64,000 bases of DNA from Nostoc sp. 'Peltigera membranacea cyanobiont' 210A (GCF_002246015.1 NZ_NOLJ01000005.1:264621-328620); one strand, 5' to 3'. Shown: positions 28,720 to 39,191, counted from the stretch's first letter. A program made the numbers and translations. Notes: a model not told the origin generated them from the sequence alone.

Positions 28720-29313
28720 TCAATAATTAAACCTGCTATTTACCTCACTGCCCAAACGGCGTACTACTCCTACTGTTTGTGGCAGCACACCTACTAAAAG
28801 AGCAAAGGCAACATCCGGTAAAAGAGCCACTATTTCTGGTGGAAAGTATTGTTCAAATTGATCGAGAATCTTCTGGACTCGCTGCCCAGGCAGTGGATTT
28901 TCTGTAATTTGTTTGATCAATCGAATCCACTGTCGCCTAATCAAGTAGGCTTTCTGGCGTTCTTCATTAGATTCAGGAGTTAATAAAGAAAGATTACCTA
29001 TGGGCAGTGCCTTTTGGCAATCACAATCGTAATCCCCACCCACAGCAGCCCCAGGCCCAGCAAACTCTGCATGGTAGCGTTTAAAGAGTATTAATCCATT
29101 TCGCCTACGACTATTGACGATGAAAACTTCTCCACTGTGCAAACGTGTAAGGATATCCGAGCTTTGTGATTGCTCAGTTCCGTCTGACATGACAACAGAG
29201 TCAAGGAAAGTAGTTTCAGGGTAATAAGTTGATACCATAGAGGTCTGATAGCGTCGATGCTGTTCGCTATCCATGTTTTTTAAACTTTTAATGAATGTTG
29301 TTGTAGTATGCAC
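28720..29313 (-). CDS. uncharacterised cyanobacterial protein
   Basis: 197 residues, or 184 from the in-frame ATG at 29274. I do not recognise the family. It has no signal peptide. Landmarks are LHSGEVFIVNSRRRNGLILFKRYH, a Cys-containing DYDCDCQKA, a charged helix EERQKAYLIRRQWIRLIKQI, and a hydrophobic C-terminal helix VALLPDVAFALLVGVLPQTV that might touch a membrane. It is convergent with hisC, with 8 bases between stops. Codon use looks like its neighbours, so I regard it as a real gene. Confidence 0.6.
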   Translation of the reverse strand: MHTTTTFIKSLKNMDSEQHRRYQTSMVSTYYPETTFLDSVVMSDGTEQSQSSDILTRLHSGEVFIVNSRRRNGLILFKRYHAEFAGPGAAVGGDYDCDCQKALPIGNLSLLTPESNEERQKAYLIRRQWIRLIKQITENPLPGQRVQKILDQFEQYFPPEIVALLPDVAFALLVGVLPQTVGVVRRLGSEVNSRFNY

Positions 29314-30168
29314 TTCAAAACGGAACTAGCTGTTATGTCAAATCAAGTTTTTGAATTCTTTTATTATCAAGACCTTTCTGGTCAATCCAACTAAAAATAG
29401 CAATATATAGGCGTTGTTTTAGTAATTGAGTGATTATATTTTATGAGATATAACTAGATTTGTCTGTAAACTATACGAGTGTTTTCTTAAAGTTTTTATA
29501 AAGATGAATATATTAATTACAAAGTTCTTATGAGGAAGTAATGATTTTTTTGAACGCGATTTAACCTATCTTCCCATTATAGTCCATTTTCATCTATATT
29601 GAATGCTTTCAAAAATTTGCTAACCATAAATCCCAAAAGCTAAATTTAACATTTTTTAATATTAAAAATATTTACTAAAAAGATAATTTGTTTATAGGGA
29701 CGAGGAGATTTTTTGTAAAAAGTTTAAATCAAATATTCTTTTGAGAAAAAATTATCAAAAACTATTTACGAAGCGAGTAAATTAACAAATATGTTTTAGT
29801 TTTAATTTCTAGGACTCTTATTTGATTGCGTGAAAAAACTCGGTATAACTCAAAGAGCCTTCTTTATCGTTAGCTCTTGCCTGCTAAACCAAGTCAGTCA
29901 TCGAAATCAAAGCGGATTTATATGGATATTTAGCTAATATTGGCTAAATTTCTAATTAAACCCCGTTCATTTGAAAACCTAGAGTTCTTAATAAGAGTAT
30001 ATTATTTAATCCTGGCTTGAGTTTTGAGCTTTCTCTAAGTCAAAATAACTATGGTTCTCAAGGTAGAGGTGGTTTAGCTTAGTTTGTGTTTGATTGCCGC
30101 TATGAATTACAGATTTTATCGAATTAATTGGAACAGAATACAAAACTTGACAATTGCCAAAACAAAAC
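29314..30168. other. AT-rich gap without recognisable gene
   Basis: About 850 bases of AT-rich sequence. Short frames exist, including one of 60 codons ending at 30006, but none has family-like content. No strong hairpin noticed. Confidence 0.4.
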
Positions 30169-30819
30169 TCAGATAATGGAATCAGCACTCAGGTGCTTGT
30201 GCAATAACATCTGGCTTGAGCGTCTTAGAAGAAATGTATTCCAATTAGATTCGACCTTATGCACTCGATATCCCAGCTTGAAATAAAGCTGTCGTGCTTG
30301 ATGGTTATTTTCTAAAACATGAAGATATAAGTCTTGAAATCCCCACTCGCGAGAGACTTTTTCACAGCTAGTAAGTAATCCTGAAGCCACACCATGTCTA
30401 CGGTATTTTGGGTGAACCGCTAAATTAGATAAGTAAGGAAAACCTACACCAACTTGGCTCCATGAATCACTACTGTAGCGTACACCCATTTCCACACTTC
30501 CTACTAAGTTATTAGCCTCACCAGTAGTAGCTTCAAGGGCAACTAAGCAAAGATGACGGGGCGCAGGTGATGCCATTCGATGCCTTAAGTCTTCGTAAAT
30601 ACCCAGACGTAGCAACGGAAAAGCCCATCCCCATATACCCTTGTGGGAGTGAAAGCTTTCAGTAATAATTTGGGCAACACCAATCAAATCAGCAGGTGTA
30701 GCTGTACGAATTTGGAATTGGCAGGAAGCTGGATCGATTGGCTGTTGGTGGTATGGATGAAAAAACCGATATTTCAAGGCTAGTTTAGTATTGATTTTAT
30801 TCAACAAAAATTTTCTCAA
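30169..30819 (-). CDS. GNAT-family N-acetyltransferase
   Basis: 216 residues from a TTG at 30819; no ATG is available before the conserved domain. IRTATPADLIGVAQIITESF opens the fold and YLSNLAVHPKYRRHGVASGLL is the acetyl-CoA-binding motif A (R/Q-x-x-G-x-A/G); LHVLENNHQARQLYFKLGYR is motif B. The N-terminal 35 residues and GIWGWAFPLLRLGIYEDLRHR resemble plastid/cyanobacterial GNAT proteins. The substrate cannot be deduced. It stands alone in AT-rich flanks. Confidence 0.85.
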   Translation of the reverse strand: MRKFLLNKINTKLALKYRFFHPYHQQPIDPASCQFQIRTATPADLIGVAQIITESFHSHKGIWGWAFPLLRLGIYEDLRHRMASPAPRHLCLVALEATTGEANNLVGSVEMGVRYSSDSWSQVGVGFPYLSNLAVHPKYRRHGVASGLLTSCEKVSREWGFQDLYLHVLENNHQARQLYFKLGYRVHKVESNWNTFLLRRSSQMLLHKHLSADSII

Positions 30820-31839
30820 ATATCCTAAAACAAGATTAAAACTAAATCAGAACTTTATAGAGTTGCCCAGGAGATTTAACTGAACCAATATTGCTAATTC
30901 GCTTTTGCTTGTAGATTAAACAAATTTTTACACTTTAATTTGGAGTTTTATAACCTGTATTTTTGAAAGAGTATTAGGAGTTACAACTTCATAAATCTAT
31001 AACCTTAAATTCAGTATATTCATTGCATCCCTTGTTTTGGGTAGGCAGAATATGAAACTGATTGCCACAAAAACATCTGTAAAGTGATAGAGCTTTGAGC
31101 GAGTGGGCAGAGGAATAGCATAACTTGTCTGTAAGCAGCATCTCCAAAATTGTTAAGTAAGTACACTATTGGCAAACTCTGGTTTTAAACCACCCTTGGT
31201 TACACTACTGAACTTGTTTTTTGCAGTTACCGCTACACTGATACTACTTTGCTACTAAGTCATCTAAATAGGCTGTACAGGTACTGCGACAAGAATCTGT
31301 AAGGTTCCCTAATCCCTAATCTCTAACTCCTCAACCACTACCACTTGTCTTAATGATAGTTCTGATTGCTAAATTAGAAAGAGGTATTTGTCTAATAGTA
31401 TACTTTGGCTTTAAATCTTATTGTTTTAATTTCACTGACTCTACCATGACTACCATAAATAAAATTTACCTGCAAGTGTTATTACAACAGCTGTGGAGGG
31501 AAAACTTAGTATGCAGCTTTATCTGGATTTTTCAGCTGGCTATGAGCGCTGTATGTATTATCAGACATTGCTCACAGGAGGTGAAAAAAGATTTGGCAAG
31601 TAAGCGTCGACTCTGTAACACTAAAACTGACAATGAAAGCAATTACACTGCACCAACGCAAACGGTAATCGGCACAAGCAATTGAGACGAATTTCTGTGA
31701 GCAAACGCTCCTACACTCAGCAGTCATGTAGCCAAACAGCCCTATTGGTCGAAATGCTCTGCTCTTACCTGACTCAGAAAAATACTTACCTGATCAGATT
31801 ATTCTTTATCCGACTGCCGTTGCAGCAGGAAAGCGGTGC
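30820..31839. other. long gap upstream of cyaC
   Basis: About 1 kb. A 110-codon frame (31353-31685) with a hydrophobic centre exists but shows no family features and I do not call it. CCCTAATCCCTAATCTCTAAC at about 31306 is heptamer-repeat debris. The promoter of cyaC presumably lies in the last few hundred bases. Confidence 0.4.
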
Positions 31840-34800
31840 ATGAAATCCCAAGCAAACAGTAAGCCTAAAATTTTGGTTGTCGATGATGAACCAGACAACC
31901 TTGACTTGCTTTACCGCACTTTCTATCGTGATTATAAGGTGCTAAGGGCAACCTCTGGCCCTGCGGCCCTCGATCTGCTGGCTCAAGAGGGAGAGATCGC
32001 GGTGATCATCTCTGATCAGCGGATGCCGATGATGAGCGGTACAGAATTTTTGAGCCTAACAGCAACTCAATATCCAGATATTATCCGGATTATTTTAACT
32101 GGCTACACCGATGTCGAAGACTTGGTGGAAGCAATTAACGCTGGTAAGGTATTTAAATATGTCACTAAACCGTGGGAAGCGGAGGAACTAAAAGCGGTGG
32201 TACGCCAAGCTTTGGATACCCACAATGTCCTCAAAGCTAGAACCCGCGAACTTACCCGCACACTCCGTCAAGAATCGCTGCTGAATACCGTTACCAATAC
32301 GATTCGCAGTGCTTTAGACTACAGACAAATTTTGCAAGCAATTGTAGACACAGTGGGTCACATGTTGGAGGTGGATGTTTGTCTGCTACGTCCCTTCCAA
32401 GATGAGCAGTTGGCGGATAAAGGGTTTATCTATCAGAAGCCTCTTTCTGAAGAAGCAGAGGTGCAGGAGATCGGAGCGGAAGTAGCAGTAAGTCTTTCCT
32501 CTCTGCCCGCTATATCCTCTGCAACTCCTCTGCCTCTTTTGGCTCAGACAGTGTGGGAAACCCGCGAAGTTCAGGTAATTCACGATGCGATCGATGATGA
32601 GCGCATTCACGGTAACACTCCCGAACTGCGTGAGCGTGGGCAAGCTTTTGCTGCTGCTAACATTTGTTCTAGTTTAGTTGTGCCATTGATCTGCCAACAA
32701 GAACTGATGGCGGTGCTAGCGCTGCACCAGTGTTCTGTTCCTCGCTTCTGGGGCGATGATGAGGTGCAGTTAGTTTTGATGGTAGCGGATCAGGCAGCTT
32801 TAGCTTTGTCTCAAGCTTATGCTTACGAACAAGTACGTGCTCTTGCCAAGCGGGAGAGCTTGATTAATACGATTACTAGCGCAATTCGCTCTAGCTTAGA
32901 TCCTCAAGATATTTTTGCGGCAATTACCCAACAATTGGGACAAGCTTTACAAGTTGATGGCTGCGTCTTGTCTTTGTGGACTGAGGAAGATGAGTTTGTT
33001 GAGTGTGTGGCCTTGTATGACAGTTTTCAACATCTAGAAAATTTAAGAGCGCCAGCCCCAGACAATAATTCAAGTAGCAAGCATCACCTACCAAACCAGA
33101 GATTACCCTATTCTCAAGCATCGATTCAGGAAAATCCCATCCTCCAACAAATGCTACGGACACATGAACCTGTGGTTATTGGTAATGTGAGCCATTCTCC
33201 CTCGGATGTGCGGGGTTTTGATTTGCCTTTAAAAATGCCAGCGCGATCGCTAATGTTTGTGCCATTATTAGCCGATGGGAAATGTATTGGTAGTATTACT
33301 TTGCATGAAGGTAAAAAAGTACGTCAGTGGTTGCCATCTGATATCGATTTGGCGAAAGCAGTAGCAGCGCAAGCCGCGATCGCTGTCCAGCAGTCACACT
33401 TGTATCAAAAAACTCGCCAACAAGCTGAACGTTTACTGGAATTAGACAAACAAAAAACTGAATTTTTCCAAAATATTTCCCATGAGTTTCGCACACCGAT
33501 TACCTTGATTCAAGGGCCTTTAGAGTCGGCGGTGGCGGCTGGTGAGGGATTATCTTACTCCCAATGTGCGATCGCCCTGCGTAACTCCCGCCGCCTGCTG
33601 CGACTGGTAAATCAACTCCTGGATTTACAACGCCTGAATGCGGGGAGAATGCAGCCTAGCTTCCATCCCTGCGATTTAGTCGAATTTGTCAGCCAAATAG
33701 TGGAATCTTTTCGTCCCTACTGCGAGAAAAAGAGACTGCATCTCGTCACCCAGCTAGATGAGTGTTCGACGGTGTACTTAGACATGGAAAAATTTGACAA
33801 GGTGGTTTATAACCTCTTGTCAAATGCCATGAAGTTTACTCCTGAAGGTGGCACGATCGGTGTCAGACTAAAATCTGAGCGCGATCGCTGCATATTACAA
33901 GTGCAAGATACTGGCATTGGTATTGTTAAAGAACAAATTCCCCACCTATTTGAGCGCTTTCGCCAAGCTGAAGGTTCAGCAAACCGCTCCTATGAAGGCA
34001 GTGGTTTGGGTTTAGCTTTAGTTAAAGAATTAGTAGAATTACATGGTGGTCAAGTTACCGTGGAATCAGTTTATGGTGAAGGTACTACTTTTAGTTTATG
34101 GCTGGTGACTGGAAATGCTCATTTACCTGCACAGCAAGTACTAGAAACACCTACCGAATTAAATACAAGCCGCGCTAGCGTAGAATTAGCTGATTTAGAA
34201 CTAGTAGAGTCAACAACAGACAATATTGAAGATATTACAATAAACCTCTCCCCCAGTGTTGATACTCAAGACTCAGCACATAAGACTCAGCACTCAATTT
34301 TAGTTGTAGATGACAACCCCGATTTGCGAACCTATGTATCTGAAATTTTCCGCCGTAATGGCTATCATGTACAGACAGCTCGTAACGGTCATGAAGGGCA
34401 CAGTAAAGCGAAGGAAATTCTACCCAGCTTGATTGTGACTGACTTAATGATGCCGTTAGTGAGCGGACTTGAGATGATTCAGATGATCCGCAATGAAGAA
34501 AAATTGAAAGGAACACCAATCATTCTGCTGACAGCGAAAGTAGATGAAGAAACCCGCATTGAAGGTACAGAACATGGCGCAGACGCTTATTTAGCAAAAC
34601 CATTCAACGATCGGGAACTTTTGGCAGAAGTTCGGAATCTTTTAGCATTGAAAGAAAATGAACGGCGAATTGTCGAATTAAACACTTATCTAACAGAATC
34701 GGTGCTAAAGCGCTTTTTACCGGCTGTATTGGTGCAAAAAGCCGCAACCGGAGATTTAACGTTAGATTTGCGCCCAGAACCACGCTTAATTACAGTTTTA

Positions 34801-35370
34801 TTTAGTGACATTGTGGGTTTTACACAACTATCAAATACTCTCAGATCCCGACGAGTCGCAGAGTTGCTAAATGAATATTTAGAAGCCATGACCAAGGTTG
34901 TATTTGGCAATGGCGGCACTGTAGATAAATTTATGGGAGATGCTATCTTAGCTTTATATGGAGCGCCGGAAGAACTAACACCCAATGAACAAGTGCGTCG
35001 TGCCATTAATACAGCAAGAGCAATGCACCGCTCATTGGCTGACTTGAACCAGCGCTGGCGAGATCAAGGCGTATTTGATGGCGACAGACTTACTAGCGTA
35101 CAGTTTCGGTGCGGTATTCACCAAGGTACTGCTGTTGTGGGGATGTTTGGTAGCGCTGAACGTGCCGATTATACTGCTATTGGCCCAAGTGTAAATATTG
35201 CTGCAAGGTTGCAAGCTGCCGCTCTTCCCGGTACGATCCTGGTTTCTGCTGCCGTAGCAGATTATTTGCAGGAAGGAGAAATTACTAAAGGTAGTCCACT
35301 AGAACTTAAAGGGGTAGATGAAACAGTTTTGACTTTCGCTGTTTCACCAGAGGTAATGGTTAATCGCTAA
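31840..35370 (+). CDS. cyaC: CyaC-type multidomain adenylate cyclase (receiver-GAF-GAF-kinase-receiver-cyclase)
   Basis: 1176 residues. Receiver 1: ILVVDDEPDNLDLL, phospho-acceptor D59 in SDQRMPMMSG. Two GAF modules at about 155-335 and 355-520. Histidine kinase: H548 in SHEFRTPITLIQGP, N-box NLLSNAMKFTPEGG, DTGIGI, and GSGLGLALV. Receiver 2: ILVVDDNPDLRTYV, D868 in VTDLMMPLVSG. Class III cyclase from about 980: metal-binding Asp in FSDIVGFTQ and GDAILALYG, with VDKFMGDA and DYTAIG supplying ATP-selective residues and NIAARLQ the transition-state Asn/Arg. This order is that of Anabaena/Spirulina CyaC, in which kinase and receivers control cAMP production. All catalytic motifs appear intact. 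Confidence 0.95.
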   Translation: MKSQANSKPKILVVDDEPDNLDLLYRTFYRDYKVLRATSGPAALDLLAQEGEIAVIISDQRMPMMSGTEFLSLTATQYPDIIRIILTGYTDVEDLVEAINAGKVFKYVTKPWEAEELKAVVRQALDTHNVLKARTRELTRTLRQESLLNTVTNTIRSALDYRQILQAIVDTVGHMLEVDVCLLRPFQDEQLADKGFIYQKPLSEEAEVQEIGAEVAVSLSSLPAISSATPLPLLAQTVWETREVQVIHDAIDDERIHGNTPELRERGQAFAAANICSSLVVPLICQQELMAVLALHQCSVPRFWGDDEVQLVLMVADQAALALSQAYAYEQVRALAKRESLINTITSAIRSSLDPQDIFAAITQQLGQALQVDGCVLSLWTEEDEFVECVALYDSFQHLENLRAPAPDNNSSSKHHLPNQRLPYSQASIQENPILQQMLRTHEPVVIGNVSHSPSDVRGFDLPLKMPARSLMFVPLLADGKCIGSITLHEGKKVRQWLPSDIDLAKAVAAQAAIAVQQSHLYQKTRQQAERLLELDKQKTEFFQNISHEFRTPITLIQGPLESAVAAGEGLSYSQCAIALRNSRRLLRLVNQLLDLQRLNAGRMQPSFHPCDLVEFVSQIVESFRPYCEKKRLHLVTQLDECSTVYLDMEKFDKVVYNLLSNAMKFTPEGGTIGVRLKSERDRCILQVQDTGIGIVKEQIPHLFERFRQAEGSANRSYEGSGLGLALVKELVELHGGQVTVESVYGEGTTFSLWLVTGNAHLPAQQVLETPTELNTSRASVELADLELVESTTDNIEDITINLSPSVDTQDSAHKTQHSILVVDDNPDLRTYVSEIFRRNGYHVQTARNGHEGHSKAKEILPSLIVTDLMMPLVSGLEMIQMIRNEEKLKGTPIILLTAKVDEETRIEGTEHGADAYLAKPFNDRELLAEVRNLLALKENERRIVELNTYLTESVLKRFLPAVLVQKAATGDLTLDLRPEPRLITVLFSDIVGFTQLSNTLRSRRVAELLNEYLEAMTKVVFGNGGTVDKFMGDAILALYGAPEELTPNEQVRRAINTARAMHRSLADLNQRWRDQGVFDGDRLTSVQFRCGIHQGTAVVGMFGSAERADYTAIGPSVNIAARLQAAALPGTILVSAAVADYLQEGEITKGSPLELKGVDETVLTFAVSPEVMVNR

Positions 35371-35438
35371 AATTTAGACTGGTATTTTAAAGCATTACCA
35401 ATGAGTAAAAGTGCATAATCATATCCAGTTTATATAAT

Positions 35439-36659
35439 ATGACACCATCGGTTGCAGACAAAACTCCAATTCCAGCCAAGGTCTGGAGACGACACACCGA
35501 TCCACCAGGTTTGTGGATTTTTGTCGTTGTCAGTTCAGTCTCTCTGCACTTCCTGGTGTTCTGGCTGATGCGCTCATCTAATGCATTTAGTCTGTGGTTC
35601 CCCCAGCAAAATCAATCTGCTGTTCCTATCGAATTGATAGAAATTGCTCCTAAAACAAAATCAACAGCCAAAATAGTTTCGTCAAAGCCACTATCGTCTA
35701 CTCAAAAGTCTGTACCAGCACGTTCATCACAGACAGCACGAACTACGCCTAGAAATGAAGATTTTGGCGCAATAAATTCTCCTGAGAATCTCCAGAAAAA
35801 GAGCCGAATTTACGCCTCTCAACCTAATAGCGAACCTTTTAGACAGCAGATAGTCCCCACGCCAATACCGAAACCTATAGCTAAAGCCACACCGACACCT
35901 ACACCTACACCTAAAGTCACACCGAAGCCTATAGCTAAAGCCACACCGACACCTAAAGTCACACCGACACCTACAGTTCCAGTCGGTAATTTACCTTGGA
36001 AGCGTCGTCAAGAAATTAAACTGGGAAAGGGAACGCAACTACCAACAGGTATTCCATCAAATCGACCAGTTTCAGAACCTGAAAATAGAGAAACTCCAGC
36101 AACTTCGACTGGAGAAACTCCAGCGACTTCCACTAGGGAAACTCCAGCAACTTCCACTAGGGAAACTCCAGCAACTTCCACTAGGGAAACTCCAGCAACT
36201 TCCACTAGGGAAACTCCAGCAACTTCCACTAGGGAAACTCCAGCAACTTCTACTCGAGGAGCATCGGTAGCAATAGTAGCTCCCTTATCTAGAGATGAAG
36301 TGATTAGCTTGATACAATCAAAAGGATTCCGACAAGATGCTTTACCCGATGTTATCGCTTTATACAGGGGAAGCAACACAAAACAACTAGACCCAAGCTT
36401 TCTTGTCCAGAATTCGGAACTTGAGCCAGCACAACTCTTGGCTAGCTTGATAATTGACCAGAATGGCAACTTTCAACAGGCTGTAGTTCTAGAAATAGAA
36501 CCAGCAAAACTGCAAAGTGAAAAAAGTACATACGAGCAAGCCCTAAGCGAAGTTTTCAAAACAGAAAACTTTCTTGCTGCCCACAATAACGATGGCACAA
36601 AACCAGACTTGAGCAATTTGTATGTCAGGATCAAAATGCAACCCGCAAATTCCAACTGA
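35439..36659 (+). CDS. TonB-like single-span protein with Pro/Thr repeats
   Basis: 406 residues. A cytoplasmic start, one transmembrane helix at about 25-46 (LWIFVVVSSVSLHFLVFWLM), then a long disordered linker: Thr-Pro repeats (TPTPTPTPKVTPKP) and seven copies of ETPATSTR (36090-36257). A C-terminal domain of about 130 residues (LIIDQNGNFQQAVVLEIEPAKL and YEQALSEVFKTENF) has the size and strand pattern of TonB-C, which contacts outer-membrane transporters. A TonB-like role is inference; ExbB/ExbD are not nearby. It lies 68 bases after cyaC and just before tRNA-Gly. Confidence 0.65.
   Translation: MTPSVADKTPIPAKVWRRHTDPPGLWIFVVVSSVSLHFLVFWLMRSSNAFSLWFPQQNQSAVPIELIEIAPKTKSTAKIVSSKPLSSTQKSVPARSSQTARTTPRNEDFGAINSPENLQKKSRIYASQPNSEPFRQQIVPTPIPKPIAKATPTPTPTPKVTPKPIAKATPTPKVTPTPTVPVGNLPWKRRQEIKLGKGTQLPTGIPSNRPVSEPENRETPATSTGETPATSTRETPATSTRETPATSTRETPATSTRETPATSTRETPATSTRGASVAIVAPLSRDEVISLIQSKGFRQDALPDVIALYRGSNTKQLDPSFLVQNSELEPAQLLASLIIDQNGNFQQAVVLEIEPAKLQSEKSTYEQALSEVFKTENFLAAHNNDGTKPDLSNLYVRIKMQPANSN
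36090..36257 (+). repeat. seven in-frame 24-bp tandem repeats
   Basis: Unit GAAACTCCAGCAACTTCCAC plus TAGG, encoding ETPATSTR. The first two and the last units differ by single bases; the central four are identical, suggesting recent slippage. The period is a multiple of three, so copy number can change without breaking the frame. Confidence 0.9.
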
Positions 36660-36709
36660 ATGCTTGAATTTTTACAGAAACCGTGTTAAGTTTATAGGGT
36701 TGGAAATTT

Positions 36710-36780
36710 GCGGGCGTAGTTTAGTGGTAAAACTATAGCCTTCCAAGCTATTAATGCGGGTTCGATTCCCGCCGCCCGCT
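36710..36780 (+). tRNA. tRNA-Gly (UCC)
   Basis: The acceptor stem GCGGGCG pairs with CGCCCGC, discriminator T at 36780. D arm TAGTTTAGTGGTAAAACTA; anticodon stem ATAGC/GCTAT with loop CTTCCAA, giving anticodon TCC; T arm GCGGG-TTCGATTC-CCGC. 71 bases, no intron, and CCA is not encoded (TTAG follows). It reads glycine GGA/GGG codons. Confidence 0.96.
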
Positions 36781-37043
36781 TAGAAAAACTCTCAAAGATA
36801 ACTAGTGCAAAAACTAAGTCTGAATCTTGGTAAAATAGCCAGCTGAAGAGCAATTCACAATTTTGCAGTGTGCAGAAATAGCTTGACAGTGAGAGTAGCC
36901 AAATTCAAGACGGTATGAGGAATCGGGAAGACTTTACTTCAACGACATCCACATCCTAGATATTTACCTACTTGTTGTTTGATAGTTGGCAGGACTCTGG
37001 AAAACGCCCAATCAGTTTTGATTTTTTGAATTTAAAATTGCTG
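36781..37043. other. gap after tRNA-Gly
   Basis: Nothing recognised apart from sequence that may end the tRNA transcript. The permease gene on the other strand ends at 37044. Confidence 0.3.
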
Positions 37044-38090
37044 CTAATTGAGATTTTCTAGGCGAATGCGTGGATCGGCTGCTTTAAGCATCAAGTCGGC
37101 GATTAAATTGCCAACAATCAGCAGTACTGCGCCCATTATCAAGCTTGCCATTAATAAATATAAATCTTGAGCTTGTAAAGCTTGTAAAGCCAACCTTCCT
37201 AAACCGGGCCAGTTGAAGAAAAATTCGGCGATGAAGGCACCATTTAATAAACCAGCTAATTCAAAACCCAATAAGGTAATTAAGGGATTTATAGCGTTGC
37301 GGAGTGCATGAACGTAGATGACGCGGTTTTCTGGTAAACCTTTGGCACGAGCGGTTTGGATGTAGTCTTGACGCAGGACATCTAATAATTCGCCGCGAGT
37401 GATGCGTTGCAAACCAGCAAAACTAGTAATTGAGAGTGCGATCGTTGGTAAAATCATGTGCCAGCCGATATCTAAGATTCTGCCAAACCACGACAGTTCT
37501 GAGTGATTGATGCTAGTCATGCTACCCACTGGGAACACCGGCGAGGTGATTTGGGCTAAAACCAGCAGCGCTAAGGCAGTGATGAAACTGGGAAAGCCTT
37601 GTCCTGCGTAACTAATCACTTGTAAAATCCGGTCTGCTGGCTTATTTTGTTTAACAGCGGCAAAGATCCCTAAAGGGATGGCGATCGCCCATGTGACAAT
37701 TAAAGATGCGATCGCTAATAACAGAGTCGCTGGGACTCGTTCCCACAATAGCGATGCTACTGAACGTTGATAAATAAAACTCGTGCCAAAATCCCCTTTG
37801 GTCAAGATTCGCCATAGCCACCGACCAAACTGCTCTGGCCAAGACTTATCTAGACCAAACTGCCGTTTGATTTCCTCAATTCTTTCTGGGGATATCTTCG
37901 GATTTTGCCGTAGCGTATCTACATAATCACCGGGAGCGAGTTGAATGATGAAAAACGACAACGCTGACGCCAACAACAAAGTTAGCAGTGCCTGCAATAG
38001 CCGCTTTGCCACATAAACAAAAGTTTCGCTCGTGACTAGCCCGATTAGCCAATCCCGACCTGTCTCCAAGGAAATTTTCGTAGATGTCAT
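37044..38090 (-). CDS. DppB/OppB-type ABC transporter permease
   Basis: 348 residues, six transmembrane segments. The N-terminal AKRLLQALLTLLLASALSFFIIQLAPGD is the family entry helix. The ABC coupling (EAA-like) motif is RQDYIQTARAKGLPENRVIYVHALRNA, and the C-terminus NGAFIAEFFFNWPGLGRLALQA is typical of peptide/nickel permeases. The protein would form half of an inner-membrane channel with a DppC partner, ATPases and a binding protein. None of these is adjacent, so partners must be elsewhere; the substrate (peptides, nickel or other) cannot be told. Confidence 0.92.
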   Translation of the reverse strand: MTSTKISLETGRDWLIGLVTSETFVYVAKRLLQALLTLLLASALSFFIIQLAPGDYVDTLRQNPKISPERIEEIKRQFGLDKSWPEQFGRWLWRILTKGDFGTSFIYQRSVASLLWERVPATLLLAIASLIVTWAIAIPLGIFAAVKQNKPADRILQVISYAGQGFPSFITALALLVLAQITSPVFPVGSMTSINHSELSWFGRILDIGWHMILPTIALSITSFAGLQRITRGELLDVLRQDYIQTARAKGLPENRVIYVHALRNAINPLITLLGFELAGLLNGAFIAEFFFNWPGLGRLALQALQAQDLYLLMASLIMGAVLLIVGNLIADLMLKAADPRIRLENLN

Positions 38091-38097
38091 TTATATT

Positions 38098-38254
38098 TTG
38101 TCCTTTGTCATTTGTCCTACCCTGCGGGTTCGCCTTTGGCGTTCTCGAAGAGTAGCCGCTGGCGCGTCTATGTCATTTGTCCTTTGTCTTTCGTCATTTG
38201 CCAGTTGTTTTTCTATTGACCAATGATTAATGACTAATGACTAATGACCTATGA
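38098..38254. repeat. Nostoc-type repeat plus heptamer tract
   Basis: CCCTGCGGGTTCGCCTTTGG and GTAGCCGCTGGCGCGTC (38119-38170) are repeat-family sequence, followed by TGTCATTTGTCCTTTGTC-type and AATGACT-type short repeats to 38254. Confidence 0.55.
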
Positions 38255-38773
38255 CTAATATTCAATTAAAGAGATAATCGGCACGTCCGGTAAATGTGTA
38301 CGCCCTTGTAAATCCCGTAGCTCGATAATAAACCCAAACCCTACTAGTTCGCAGCCAATCTTCTGCACCAACTTTGCTGTGGCACTCGCAGTTCCACCTG
38401 TGGCAATCAAATCGTCCACAATCAAAACTCGGCTACCTTGGTGTAAAGCGTCTTGATGCACTTCTAGGCAATCTGTACCATACTCTAATTCATATTCAAT
38501 TGAGTGAACGGCTGCTGGTAACTTTCCTTTTTTGCGGATGGGAATAAAACCAGCTCCTAATTTATAAGCCAGAGGTGCACCAAAAATAAATCCCCTCGAC
38601 TCCATACCAATGACATAATCAGCTGTTATTTCAGCTTCATGGCATTTTTGTGTTAAAAAGTCAATAGTATAGCGCAGTCCCTCTGGATCGCGCAGTAACG
38701 TAGTAATATCCCGAAATAAAATTCCGGGTTTCGGGAAATCTGGAATGTCACGAACGAGAGACTTTAAATCCAT
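38255..38773 (-). CDS. apt: adenine phosphoribosyltransferase
   Basis: 172 residues, normal length. It starts [24 protein letters not shown], the Apt N-terminal signature (DFPKPGI-FRDI). The PRPP-binding motif is [36 protein letters not shown] holds the adenine-pocket residues. It salvages adenine to AMP in the cytosol. It is downstream of heptamer repeats and is not obviously in an operon. Confidence 0.96.
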   Translation of the reverse strand: MDLKSLVRDIPDFPKPGILFRDITTLLRDPEGLRYTIDFLTQKCHEAEITADYVIGMESRGFIFGAPLAYKLGAGFIPIRKKGKLPAAVHSIEYELEYGTDCLEVHQDALHQGSRVLIVDDLIATGGTASATAKLVQKIGCELVGFGFIIELRDLQGRTHLPDVPIISLIEY

Positions 38774-39191
38774 AAAATGGGGAATAAAGGAGTAGGGAAT
38801 GGGGAATGGGGCATGGGGAATGAGGTAGAAAAATTAATAAGCAATGCCCAATGCCTAATGCTCAATGCCCAATTTCAGATACCTGAAAAATCGTACACTA
38901 TAATGTCATACGCTGGGGGTCAAGTGGGGATAAAGGCTAAAGCTTCGCTCTTCATTGACGATAATTAGAATCTAAACCAAGCTAGAAAAGGTATTTCACT
39001 AATAAATGAGGTGAATTTAGTGATGTTTTAAAATTTTGATTTCAATATAGGGAAAACTTTGAGTAGAAAGAGTTAAGTAATGTATATATCAGGTAGTCAT
39101 GCTACTGTCACAAGTTTAAGGCTCAAGTCTTGGCTACCGATCTTAAATTTGTTTTATCTAGTCTGTTGGAACCGCACAAGGTATTTATAGA
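38774..39191. repeat. heptamer-type short repeats, then plain upstream DNA
   Basis: GGGGAATGGGGCATGGGGAA (38797-38822) and CAATGCCTAATGCTCAATGC (38839-38870) are heptamer-derived tracts. The remainder, 38880-39191, shows no gene and presumably holds the promoter of the DUF3038/DUF4335 pair. Confidence 0.6.

Noticed and set aside
31353..31685. 110-codon ORF upstream of cyaC
   Set aside because: No family resemblance, poor start context, lies in repeat-containing intergenic DNA.
36008..36469. Minus-strand ORF opposite the ETPATSTR repeats
   Set aside because: Mirror of a tandem repeat whose period is a multiple of three; the forward protein has a membrane anchor and a folded C-terminal domain.
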